Notes under the pieces: generated by a model
Told to the model about the DNA's origin: nothing
The model's input: the letters and a program-made list of their open reading frames with translations, nothing else
Database searches by the model: none
Position numbers and translations under genes: made by a program
Origin: Pelagibacteraceae bacterium
GTDB taxonomy: Bacteria > Pseudomonadota > Alphaproteobacteria > GCA-002720895
Length of the DNA stretch: 64,000 bases
Direction of reading: 5' to 3'
Assembly (NCBI GenBank): GCA_002717245.1
Contig: PBCY01000020.1
Coordinates: 46,191 to 110,190 of the forward strand
Shown here: one piece after another, positions 36,516 through 44,448 of the stretch
Numbering within the stretch: the first letter of the stretch is position 1
Layout: every line of letters starts with the position of its first letter

Positions 36516-37289
36516 TTACTTTTTTTTAAATAGAATAAAAATTCCAATTATGAAGAAAATAATGGAGTATATTTGACCTATGGTTAAGTTTAAATATTGT
36601 AATCCTATATGTGAATCAGGCTCACGAAAAAACTCACAGATAAATCTAAAAAAACTATAAAATATTAGAAATAAAGAAGATAAATATCCTTTTTTATTTA
36701 TAACACTTTGTTTTTTTTGAATAAAAAATAATATAAAAAATAAAACTATACCTTCAAAAAATGCTTCGTAGATCTGGCTTGCGTGCCTTGGAAAATCGTC
36801 AATATGTCTGAATATAATTCCTATTTTTTCATTAGTTATTCTACCAACTAGCTCGCCATTGATAAAATTAGCTATTCTTCCTAAAAATATTCCTATTGGC
36901 GCTGCACAAGCTAATAAATCAGTAAAAAGGTAAAAATTTATTTTTCTCTTTATACTAAAAAAAGCAGTGCTTATTATCACTCCTATTAACCCTCCATGAA
37001 ATGCCATTCCCCCATTCCATACTTTAATAATTTCTATAGGGTTATTAAAAAAGTAGAGTGGATTATAAAGTAAAACATAACCAATTCTTCCACCTATGAT
37101 CACACCAATAATAGTAAAAAATAAGAAATCATTTATTAAATCATTTTCTAATTTTAAATCGTGTTTTAAATTTATATATTTTATATATTGAATACCTAGA
37201 ATAAATCCAAGTATATATGCTATTGAATACCATCTTATGTCTAAAGGACCTATTGAAAAAATAATTGGATCTAAATTCGGAAATATAAT
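36516..37289 (-). CDS. lgt: Prolipoprotein diacylglyceryl transferase, probable ATT start
   Basis: Transfers diacylglycerol to the lipobox Cys of prolipoproteins in the inner membrane. Core motifs: GGRIGYVLLYNP, WNGGMAFHGGLIG, GRIANFINGELVGR and FPRHASQIYEAF. The track starts at internal GTG 37103, but the frame continues upstream through IFPNLDPIIFSIGPLDIRWYS and YILGFILG, the real Lgt N-terminus. No ATG, GTG or TTG exists between the in-frame TAA (37302-37304) and that region. An ATT at 37287-37289 lies 7 nt after GGAG and gives 257 aa. Confidence 0.9.
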   Translation of the reverse strand: MIFPNLDPIIFSIGPLDIRWYSIAYILGFILGIQYIKYINLKHDLKLENDLINDFLFFTIIGVIIGGRIGYVLLYNPLYFFNNPIEIIKVWNGGMAFHGGLIGVIISTAFFSIKRKINFYLFTDLLACAAPIGIFLGRIANFINGELVGRITNEKIGIIFRHIDDFPRHASQIYEAFFEGIVLFFILFFIQKKQSVINKKGYLSSLFLIFYSFFRFICEFFREPDSHIGLQYLNLTIGQIYSIIFFIIGIFILFKKK

Positions 37290-37296
37290 TTTAATT

Positions 37297-37300
37297 CTCC
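37297..37300 (-). promoter_or_regulatory. Shine-Dalgarno that supports the ATT start of lgt
   Basis: GGAG on the minus strand ends 7 nt before an in-frame ATT at 37287-37289. The nearby ATG that contains the first bases of this site (37300-37302) runs into TAA after three codons and cannot be the start of lgt. Confidence 0.55.
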
Positions 37301-37306
37301 ATTATT

Positions 37307-38277
37307 TTAAAATTCTTTATTTTCTTTTATAAATAATTTTATTCCATCTTCAATATTTTGGAATTTTTTTTTATATCCGTATTTCCTTAGTTTAGTGATA
37401 TTTGCTTTAGTATAATACTGATAATGTTTTCTTATATTCTTTGGAGTATCTATAAAAGAAATATTTTCTTTTATTTTTAATTCTTTATACAAAATTTTAG
37501 TAACATCAATAAAAGTTCTTGCATCGCCAGTTCCTACATTAAACAATCCAGATATCCTATTTTTTTTGTAAAACCATAGAATTACATTAATACAGTCACT
37601 AACATGTATGAAATCTCTTTTTTGTTCCCCATCTTTGAAATTTTTATTATGTGATTTAAAAAGTTTAACTTTTCCTTTTTTTTTATTATGGAACTTAAAC
37701 TTGAAATAATACTCATTTGTTTTTTTTTATGTTTTTCATTTTTACCATAAACATTAAAGAATTTTAAACCAACACATTGAATTGATAATTCGCTTTTTTT
37801 TTTTATTTTTTTTGAAACATGTAAATCAAATAAATTTTTGCTTTTTCCATACAAATTAAGAGGCTTTAGTTTATTTAAATAATGTAAGTTGTCGTTATCA
37901 TTAAAACCGTTTTTACCATTTCCATAAGTAGATGCGCTTGAAGCATAAATTAAATCAATTTTGTTTAAATTACAAAATTTGAGAATTTTTATAGGGAATT
38001 CTAAATTATTTTTAATTAATTTAGAAAAATTAGATGATGTTGTTGCAGAAATTGCTCCTAAATGAAAAATATATCTTATTTTTTCTTTATTTTTTTCTAA
38101 AAAATTAAAAATTTTTATTGGTGGAACTATTTTTTTATAACTAAGTTTTTTTAAATAATTTTTTTTTAATTTAGAATTTAATACGTCACAAATGATTATA
38201 TTTTTTTCTTTAATTCTATTAAGTTCATAAATTAAATTGGATCCTATGAAACCTGCGCCACCAGTAATTATTAACAT
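37307..38277 (-). pseudogene. hldD: ADP-glycero-manno-heptose 6-epimerase, interrupted by one frameshift
   Basis: SDR-type epimerase for the heptose of lipopolysaccharide inner core. The N-terminal part (38277-37582) has the NAD motif ITGGAGFIGSNLI, the FHLGAISATT segment, catalytic Ser/Tyr region YASSASTYGNG and NLYGKSKNLFD. At the A9 run at 37676-37684 the frame breaks. In the +1-restored frame the protein continues KLFKSHNKNFKDGEQKRDFIHVSD, joining the downstream ORF at FNVGTGDARTF and ending at 37307. Inserting a single A gives 323 aa, the normal size. Either a sequence error, a slippage-expressed gene or a recent pseudogene. Confidence 0.85.
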
Positions 38278-38375
38278 ATTTAAGAATATACAAAAAAACT
38301 TTAGTTATTAATAATTAATTAATTTTTTATTAAATATAAGAAAAAAAAGAATATATCAAAAAAAAGTGTTTAAAT

Positions 38376-38419
38376 TATACAATATATAGTATAATCATAT
38401 GTATTATATACAATATATA
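38376..38419. repeat. 13-bp direct repeat in the hldD/ybjN divergent promoter region
   Basis: TATACAATATATA occurs at 38376-38388 and again at 38407-38419, a spacing of 31 bp or about three helical turns, immediately upstream of ybjN. A tandem operator or paired promoter elements are possible; in such AT-rich DNA chance similarity is also possible. Confidence 0.4.
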
Positions 38420-38427
38420 TACATAAA

Positions 38428-38928
38428 ATGACATCATCATTCACTGATTTAATTGATTCTAAGTTTCATCCAATAAACTTATTAGAAAAAATAATTATTT
38501 CCAAAAATTGGGTTTTTGAAAGACCTATTGATGATGAGATTTATATTGAAGTGCCTACAAAATATTCAAATTTAATAGTTCAAGTGTCATGGTTAAAAAC
38601 GGAAGGCAGAATTGAAATTAAATCTTTTTTTTATAATAAAATGGATTTTTCTAATAATTTAGAGATTTATAAACTATTAAATTTAATAAATAATAAAGTT
38701 GATTACGGTCATTTTATTATCTGTGATAATAAATATCCTACTTTTAAAAATTCAATAATAGTTAAAGATTATAAAAATGTTAATTTTGATTTACTTAAAG
38801 AAATCTTAAATTATGCTATTTTAGAAAGTGAAAGATTCTTCCCTGTATTTCAATTAGTTCTTTGGGGAGGAAAAAAAGCAGAAGAAGCAATCTTATTCTT
38901 TGATTTTAAAACAGAAGGTAAAGCATAG
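38428..38928 (+). CDS. YbjN domain protein
   Basis: A 166-aa protein of the YbjN (sensory transduction regulator-like, type III chaperone-like fold) family. Recognised from HPINLLEKIIISKNWVFERPIDDEIYIEV cut into family blocks, LIVQVSWLKTEGRIEIKSFF and the C-terminal VLWGGKKAEEAILFFDFKTEGKA ending. In alphaproteobacteria this gene typically precedes proC, as here with no spacer. Molecular role unknown. Confidence 0.85.
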   Translation: MTSSFTDLIDSKFHPINLLEKIIISKNWVFERPIDDEIYIEVPTKYSNLIVQVSWLKTEGRIEIKSFFYNKMDFSNNLEIYKLLNLINNKVDYGHFIICDNKYPTFKNSIIVKDYKNVNFDLLKEILNYAILESERFFPVFQLVLWGGKKAEEAILFFDFKTEGKA

Positions 38929-39747
38929 TTGAAAAATGAATTACTTATTATTGGTTGTGGAGAAATAGGGACTGCGTTAATTGATGGTTGGTTAAATAAA
39001 GAAAAAGAATTTTTCAAGAAGATAAATCATATAAATATATTAGAAACTGATCTAAAGAGAAAAAAAGTTTTAAAAAATAAATATAAAAAAAATATTTCTT
39101 TTATAGATTTAAAAAAAAATAAAAAAATATTTAAATATGTTTTTTTATCATTTAAACCTAAAGATTTAAATTCTAATTTATTACTTTATAAAGATTTATT
39201 TAGTAACAACACAATATTTTATTCTCTACTTGCAGGAAAAAAGATATCTGATTTGAAAAAATATTTTATTCAAAATAAAAATATAGTTAGAGTAATGTTG
39301 AATACACCAATATCAGTTAATATGGGAACAATAATATTTTGTACGTTAAAAAGTAATCTAAATAAAAGTGAATTATTTTTTTTAAACTTACTTGGAGACG
39401 TTCACAAACTTAAAGATGAAAAGTTTTTTGATTTAATAACAGTTTTAATAGGAAGTGGGCCAGCTTTTTTTTATTATTTACTTGAGTGTTTTCAAAATAA
39501 AGCAATGGCACATGGATTAAATAAATCTTTCTCAAAAAAAATTATGAATAATCTATTTTTAGGAGTTGCAAAACTTATTAATAATTCAGAATATGATTTT
39601 AAGATGTTAAGAAACAAGGTAACAAGCAAGGGTGGTACTACTGAGGCTGCCATTAATTCTTTAAAAAAAAGTTTTTTTAAGAAAATAATTAATAATTCTA
39701 TAAATAACTCAATAAAAAAAGCTAAGTTTTTAGGTTTAAAGAAGTAA
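38929..39747 (+). CDS. proC: Pyrroline-5-carboxylate reductase
   Basis: Last step of proline synthesis, NAD(P)H-dependent. N-terminal dinucleotide site LIIGCGEIGTALIDGWL, the SFKPKDL loop, RVMLNTPISVNMG, IGSGPAFFYYLLEC and the C-terminal VTSKGGTTEAAINSL. TTG start directly after the ybjN stop; length 272 aa is normal. Part of ybjN-proC-TetR-like run. Confidence 0.95.
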   Translation: MKNELLIIGCGEIGTALIDGWLNKEKEFFKKINHINILETDLKRKKVLKNKYKKNISFIDLKKNKKIFKYVFLSFKPKDLNSNLLLYKDLFSNNTIFYSLLAGKKISDLKKYFIQNKNIVRVMLNTPISVNMGTIIFCTLKSNLNKSELFFLNLLGDVHKLKDEKFFDLITVLIGSGPAFFYYLLECFQNKAMAHGLNKSFSKKIMNNLFLGVAKLINNSEYDFKMLRNKVTSKGGTTEAAINSLKKSFFKKIINNSINNSIKKAKFLGLKK

Positions 39748-39775
39748 ACTTATCTTAATTAATTAATTTTTTTAT

Positions 39776-40327
39776 ATGCAAAAGTTAAAAAAGAAAATTG
39801 AAAATAATTTGTTATCGCTTTTGTTAAAAAAAAAGTTTCATGAGATTGAGATTATAGAAATACAAAAGAAAACAAGAATTTCATCAAAAAGATTTTCTCA
39901 ATTATTTAAAACAAAAGAAGAGATTATGATTTCATATTTTAAAAGAATTGATTGTATACTAGAAAAAAAAATCAAAAAAAATGATTTTGGAGATAATGCT
40001 AAAGACAATTTGTTTGAAATTTGTATGACTAGATTAGATTTATTAAGTCCTCATAAAAAAAATTTAGTTAATTTTTATTCTTCTTTTCAAAAAAAACCAA
40101 ATTTATTTATTAAGCTTTATAAAAGTTTTTTTAAAAGTATGGAAACTAATTTAGTTTTAGGTCGAATTAATTTAGAACCAATAAAAAAAGATCTAAAAAT
40201 TTTTTTATTTTCTTTTTTATATTTATCAATAATTTATGAATGGTTAAAAGAAAGTTCAAAGAATAATGAAAAAATTATGGCTATTTTAGACCAAAGGCTT
40301 TCTTTAATAGAAAATATCCTTATATAG
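39776..40327 (+). CDS. TetR-like (possibly COQ9-like) helical protein
   Basis: A 183-aa helical protein. Residues about 20-52 (FHEIEIIEIQKKTRISSKRFSQLFKTKEEI in parts) form a TetR-type helix-turn-helix, weakly conserved. The following ICMTRLDLLSPHKKNLVNFY region resembles proteins found downstream of proC in alphaproteobacteria, annotated as TetR regulators or COQ9-family. DNA binding versus lipid binding (COQ9) cannot be settled. Its end overlaps the sensor kinase gene on the other strand by 8 bp. Confidence 0.65.
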   Translation: MQKLKKKIENNLLSLLLKKKFHEIEIIEIQKKTRISSKRFSQLFKTKEEIMISYFKRIDCILEKKIKKNDFGDNAKDNLFEICMTRLDLLSPHKKNLVNFYSSFQKKPNLFIKLYKSFFKSMETNLVLGRINLEPIKKDLKIFLFSFLYLSIIYEWLKESSKNNEKIMAILDQRLSLIENILI

Positions 40328-41612
40328 GAAGTAGCATTTTTACTCTTAACCCACCTAGGGGTGATTTTTCTAAGAAAAAATTCCCACCATGGTTATTAAC
40401 TATATCTTTAGCTATTGTTATACCTAAACCTATTCCGCCAGTACTTCTGTTTCTTGAAGTTTCTATTCTATAAAAAGGATGTAAAACTTTCTCTCTTTCT
40501 TTGATTGGTATACCTGGACCATCATCATCTATTATTATTTCAACACTTTTGCCTTTTTTTTTACAAGAGATATCAACTTTTTTACTAAATTTTAAACTAT
40601 TAGAAAGTAAATTATTTATACATCTTTTAATTGAGTTAAGTCTGATTGAAATATTGATTTTTTTATTATTTTCGAAATAGATATTTTTTTTTGAGTAACG
40701 TTTTTTTATTAAATTAATTAAATTAACAATATTTACTTTTTTAATTTTTTCTTTTTCTTCTCCTCTAGCATATTTTAAATATTCTTCTACCATTTCTTCC
40801 ATTTCTATTAAATCTTTTTTTAAACCTCCTTTATCCAATTTATGTAGTTCTAGATTTAATTTCATTCTTGTTAAAATAGTTCTAATATCATGAGATATTG
40901 ATGAGAACATTTTATTTCTTTGAGTTATTGAGTTTTCTATTCTTTCTTTCATGTTCTTAAAAGCATTTGAAACTCTTCTGACTTCTTTTGCTCCAGAAGG
41001 TTTAAAATTTTCAACTTTTTTACCTTTTCCAAAACGATCAACTGCTATAGCTAACTTTCTAATAGGTTTTATTTGATTTTTTAAGAATAATAATGCAACA
41101 ATAAATAATATTATTGATGCGCTAATCATCCACAATATAAAAATATATGTAGTAGAACTATAAATCCTTTTTTTGTTTGCATTTATTTCTATAATTCCAT
41201 CATCTAATTCAATATTTACTGTTATTAATTTTTTCTTATCATTTATATTAATATTAAATTTTTTATTAAGAGGATTTAAGCTTTCGTATAAATATTTATT
41301 AAGCTCATTTTCTTTTTCATCATAATTATTTATTTCTATTTCTTTTTTCTCTTTGTAACTAGTTTCTAGTTGTAATTTTTTTGAAACATTATTTATAATC
41401 CATTCTTTATTTTCATTTGATTTATTTTTTTCAAAAGACTCAACAATTAACGTAATGTCATTTACAAAATCAATTGTTCTGTGTCTTGTAATAGTATCCC
41501 AATGTCTATTATAAAAAATTAAAGTAACAATAATTTGTAGAACTATTAAAGGAATTAACAAAATTAATATTGATCTTCCTAAAAGAGTTTGTGGTAAAAA
41601 TTTTTTTAACAT
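40320..41612 (-). CDS. EnvZ-like sensor histidine kinase
   Basis: Inner-membrane sensor kinase. Two membrane helices (about residues 13-33 and 155-178) flank a periplasmic sensor of about 120 residues. Then a HAMP domain (NQIKPIRKLAIAVDRFGKG), the H-box SSISHDIRTILTRMKL with the phospho-His, N-box NNLLSNSLKF, DDDGPGIP and GGIGLGITIAKDIV. The residue after HDIRT is Ile where EnvZ of enterobacteria has Pro. Length 430 aa. It lies 21 bp after its cognate regulator gene. Confidence 0.93.
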   Translation of the reverse strand: MLKKFLPQTLLGRSILILLIPLIVLQIIVTLIFYNRHWDTITRHRTIDFVNDITLIVESFEKNKSNENKEWIINNVSKKLQLETSYKEKKEIEINNYDEKENELNKYLYESLNPLNKKFNININDKKKLITVNIELDDGIIEINANKKRIYSSTTYIFILWMISASIILFIVALLFLKNQIKPIRKLAIAVDRFGKGKKVENFKPSGAKEVRRVSNAFKNMKERIENSITQRNKMFSSISHDIRTILTRMKLNLELHKLDKGGLKKDLIEMEEMVEEYLKYARGEEKEKIKKVNIVNLINLIKKRYSKKNIYFENNKKINISIRLNSIKRCINNLLSNSLKFSKKVDISCKKKGKSVEIIIDDDGPGIPIKEREKVLHPFYRIETSRNRSTGGIGLGITIAKDIVNNHGGNFFLEKSPLGGLRVKMLLPI

Positions 41613-41633
41613 AATTTTTTTTATAATATTTTT

Positions 41634-42317
41634 TTATTCAATTTTAAGAACATATCCGCGCCCTCTAACAGTTTGTATGTATGTTGGGAATTTTTTATTA
41701 ATTTCAATTTTATTTCTAAGTCTAGTAATTTGAACATCTAAGGCTCTACTTGTATTAGGTATATTAAGTATTTTAGATAAATTATATCTAAAAATAGGCT
41801 TACCTTCATTTTTTGCTAGAATCATTAATAATTTTGTTTCACTTGATGTAAGAATAAATATTTTTCCATTTTTTTTTAATATTTCATTTTTTAAATTAAA
41901 TGAGTAAGGACCAAATTTAACAAGTTTTATTTTGTTTTGAGATTTGTTTTTTTGTATTAAGTTTTTTATTCTTAATAGTAATTCTTTTGGTTCAAATGGT
42001 TTTGTTAAATAATCATTTGCTCCAATTTCTAGTCCTTTAATTCTATCTTCAGGATTTCCTAAAGCGCTTAATAATAATATAGGTGTTTTAAAGTTATTTT
42101 TTTTAAGTGAACTTGTTAAATTTAAACCACTTTCTCCAGGCATCATAATGTCAAGAACAATAAGATCGAATTCAATATTTTCTATTTTTTCACGTGCTTT
42201 TAATGAGTTATTAGCTTTACTTACTCTAAAATTATTTTTAACTAAATAATCATTAATTAATTCTAGAATTTTCAGATCATCATCTACTACTAATATATGT
42301 GGTAAATCTAATTTCAT
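41634..42317 (-). CDS. petR: OmpR-family response regulator (PetR-like)
   Basis: Receiver domain (residues about 8-120) with the acidic pocket DDDLKI, phosphoryl Asp in LIVLDIMMPGESG, Thr/Ser in LLLSALG and Lys in LTKPFEP, followed by a winged-helix DNA-binding domain ending VQTVRGRGYVLKIE. Length 227 aa. It overlaps the MarR gene by 4 bp, matching the petP-petR pair first described in Rhodobacter, and is followed by the kinase. Target genes are not known here. Confidence 0.92.
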   Translation of the reverse strand: MKLDLPHILVVDDDLKILELINDYLVKNNFRVSKANNSLKAREKIENIEFDLIVLDIMMPGESGLNLTSSLKKNNFKTPILLLSALGNPEDRIKGLEIGANDYLTKPFEPKELLLRIKNLIQKNKSQNKIKLVKFGPYSFNLKNEILKKNGKIFILTSSETKLLMILAKNEGKPIFRYNLSKILNIPNTSRALDVQITRLRNKIEINKKFPTYIQTVRGRGYVLKIE

Positions 42318-42799
42318 ATTTTCTTTTTAAATATTTCTCTTGAATTTTTACTTATTAAGTTAATAAGAATTTTTTTAAAACCATTTATGGAGTCTGTGCC
42401 AGCGTTCTTATATGCATTAGCAATATTATTTATTTGTTTTTCTGTAAGTTTTTTTTCTATTTTTATACCTTTTTTTGTTAAATAAATGTTTTTATTTCTT
42501 TTATCTTTTTTAGATTGCTTTAGTTCTATTATTTCATCTTTTTTAAGTTTGTTAATTATTTTTGCTAAACTTTGTTTTTTAATATCTAAGATTAGAAGTA
42601 AATCTTTAATAGTTAAATAATAGTTATTTGAAGCTAAAAATATAACTGCAAAATGGGTTTTGTTATACCCAAATTTCTTTAATAAAAAACTAATATTTCT
42701 ATCAAAATCTTTAATAGTAAAGAATAATAATTCAAAGGCTATTTTAAGCTCTTTATCTTTTAAAAACAAAGGATTGAAAATATTATTTAAGTTTGCCAT
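42314..42799 (-). CDS. petP: MarR-family regulator (PetP-like)
   Basis: A 161-aa winged-helix protein. DNA-binding region: FAVIFLASNNYYLTIKDLLLILDIKKQSLAKIINKLKKDEII in parts, then SKKDKRNKNIYLTKKGIKIEKKL, the MarR wing. Position upstream of and overlapping petR supports the PetP assignment. Divergent from ilvE across 81 bp, an arrangement common in alphaproteobacteria. Confidence 0.88.
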   Translation of the reverse strand: MANLNNIFNPLFLKDKELKIAFELLFFTIKDFDRNISFLLKKFGYNKTHFAVIFLASNNYYLTIKDLLLILDIKKQSLAKIINKLKKDEIIELKQSKKDKRNKNIYLTKKGIKIEKKLTEKQINNIANAYKNAGTDSINGFKKILINLISKNSREIFKKKI

Positions 42800-42880
42800 T
42801 TTTTATTTATAAATATGTTTTATATTTAAATATTATTTTAATTAAATAAATTTTTTTTATTTCTTTTAATTTAAGAAAAT

Positions 42881-43759
42881 ATGCCAAAAGTAAAGAATTT
42901 TGATAATAGAAAAGGATACATCTGGTTAGATGGAAAGCTTGTAAAGTGGAATAATGCTAAAATACACGTTTTGAGCCACGGATTACATTATGCTAGCTGT
43001 GTTTTTGAAGGAGCTAGAATTTATAATGGGAAAATTTTTAAACTTAAAGAACATACAAAAAGATTATTTTTTTCCTCTAAAACACTAGGTTTCAAATTAC
43101 CTTATTCTGAAAATAAAATTAATAATGCTTGTAATCAAATTATAAAGAAACAAAAAATAAAAAATGGATATCTAAGACCTTTTGCTTGGAGAGGAAGTGA
43201 AATGATGGCAATTTCTGCACAAAATACAACTATTCATGTCGCTATTGCTGCTTGGGAAATGGCCACTTATTTTGACAAAAAGAAAAAATTAAATGGTATT
43301 AAACTAAAAACTTCTGAATGGAGAAGGCCTCCAGCCAATACAGCGCCAACGCAAGCTAAAGCAGCTGGATTGTATATGATTTGCACTTTAAGTAAACATG
43401 AAGCAGAAAAAAAAGGATTTGATGATTCATTAATGTTAGATTCGAGAGGTTATGTGGCTGAATCCACGGGGGCAAATATTTTTTTTGTAAAAAATAAAAA
43501 ATTATATACCCCTATAGCAGATTGTTTTTTAAATGGCATTACAAGACAAACTGTTATACAACTAGCGCGAAAAAATAATATTACAGTTATAGAGAAAAAA
43601 GTACTTATGAAAGAGTTGTTTAAAGCTGAAGAAATATTTTTAACTGGAACAGCAGTAGAAATTACACCGATATCAATGATAGATCGTAAAAAATTTAATG
43701 TTGGTGAAATTACAAAAAAGCTTATGTTATTTTTTAATAATTTTGTTGAGAAGAATTAA
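42881..43759 (+). CDS. ilvE: Branched-chain amino acid aminotransferase
   Basis: PLP fold-type IV transaminase for Leu, Ile and Val. Motifs: HVLSHGLHYASCVFEGARIYNG near residue 28, LRPFAWRGSEMM, the catalytic Lys region ANTAPTQAKAAGLYMICTL, and SRGYVAESTGANIFFVK. Length 292 aa. Single-gene plus-strand unit between two minus-strand operons; its TAA shares four bases with the moaE stop. Confidence 0.96.
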   Translation: MPKVKNFDNRKGYIWLDGKLVKWNNAKIHVLSHGLHYASCVFEGARIYNGKIFKLKEHTKRLFFSSKTLGFKLPYSENKINNACNQIIKKQKIKNGYLRPFAWRGSEMMAISAQNTTIHVAIAAWEMATYFDKKKKLNGIKLKTSEWRRPPANTAPTQAKAAGLYMICTLSKHEAEKKGFDDSLMLDSRGYVAESTGANIFFVKNKKLYTPIADCFLNGITRQTVIQLARKNNITVIEKKVLMKELFKAEEIFLTGTAVEITPISMIDRKKFNVGEITKKLMLFFNNFVEKN

Positions 43760-44196
43760 TAAATTATTTTTATTTTTTTTTCATCTTTTTTTTTTGAGTT
43801 AACAAAGATTTTTTTATTATTTATTTTTTCTATTTTCCAAAATGGTGCTTTTACTTTTAAAAAATCGATTATATATTCACAGGCTCTAAAAGCATTATTG
43901 CGATGTTGAGATGAAGTTCCTATGTATACAATGTATTCTCCAGGTTTAATAATACCGTATCTATGTATTATAATACATTTATTTAATTTCCATTTGTTTA
44001 CTGCAAAAGTTTCAATTTCTTTAATTCTTTTTTCTGTCATTTTTGGGTAATGCTCTATTTCTATATATTTAATTTTTCCAGAAGAATTGGTTGGTCTTGC
44101 AACTCCTAAAAAGTTAACCGCAGCGCCTGTATTCTTTGTAATTAATTTTTTATTTTGAATTGAAATATTAATTTTTTGTTTTTGAATTTTTATCAT
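43756..44196 (-). CDS. moaE: Molybdopterin synthase catalytic subunit
   Basis: Large subunit that, with MoaD, converts cPMP to molybdopterin. Motifs: GAAVNFLGVARPTN, IEIEHYPKMTEKRI, IIHRYGIIKPGEYIVYIG, HRNNAFRACEYIIDFLKVKAPFWK in parts. Length 146 aa. It starts directly after the moaD stop codon, and its Shine-Dalgarno lies inside the last codons of moaD. Confidence 0.95.
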   Translation of the reverse strand: MIKIQKQKINISIQNKKLITKNTGAAVNFLGVARPTNSSGKIKYIEIEHYPKMTEKRIKEIETFAVNKWKLNKCIIIHRYGIIKPGEYIVYIGTSSQHRNNAFRACEYIIDFLKVKAPFWKIEKINNKKIFVNSKKKDEKKIKIIY

Positions 44197-44448
44197 TTAA
44201 CCTCCTGTAAAAGGTGGAAAAAATGCTATTTCATCATTTTTCTTGATTTTATTATTTTTATTTACAATTTCTTGATTTATTGCACATTTAATATTTTTTG
44301 ATTTTAAGAATATTTTTTTATGTTTTGTACTTTTTTTACTTAACCAATTAATTAAATCATTAATATTATTTATATTTTTTGGAGGAACTACATTCTCTTC
44401 TGAAATTCCTAAATTTTCTTTTAACCAAGAAAAATAAATTATTTTCAT
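44197..44448 (-). CDS. moaD: Molybdopterin synthase sulfur carrier subunit
   Basis: Ubiquitin-like sulfur carrier of 83 aa. Starts MKIIYFSWLKENLGISEE and ends in the essential Gly-Gly after FFPPFT, which is adenylylated and thiocarboxylated. Overlaps moeA by 4 bp and precedes moaE with no spacer. Confidence 0.95.
   Translation of the reverse strand: MKIIYFSWLKENLGISEENVVPPKNINNINDLINWLSKKSTKHKKIFLKSKNIKCAINQEIVNKNNKIKKNDEIAFFPPFTGG
44201..44206 (-). promoter_or_regulatory. moaE Shine-Dalgarno embedded in the moaD Gly-Gly codons
   Basis: The end of moaD reads ACA GGA GGT TAA ATG. The GGA GGT codons for the catalytic C-terminal Gly-Gly also form AGGAGG, 4 nt before the moaE ATG. One six-base element thus serves protein and translation signals. 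Confidence 0.7.

Noticed and set aside
37300-37302. ATG as start of lgt
   Set aside because: It reads ATG GAG AAT TAA and is out of frame; restoring the frame needs a loss of one or gain of two bases, unlike the poly-A lesions.
37307-37546. Separate small gene of 79 aa
   Set aside because: It is the C-terminal end of hldD in the frame restored by adding one A; its TTG start is internal.
38389-38407. Palindromic operator around CATATG between the 13-bp repeats
   Set aside because: Only the central CATATG is symmetric; the flanking bases do not pair in register.
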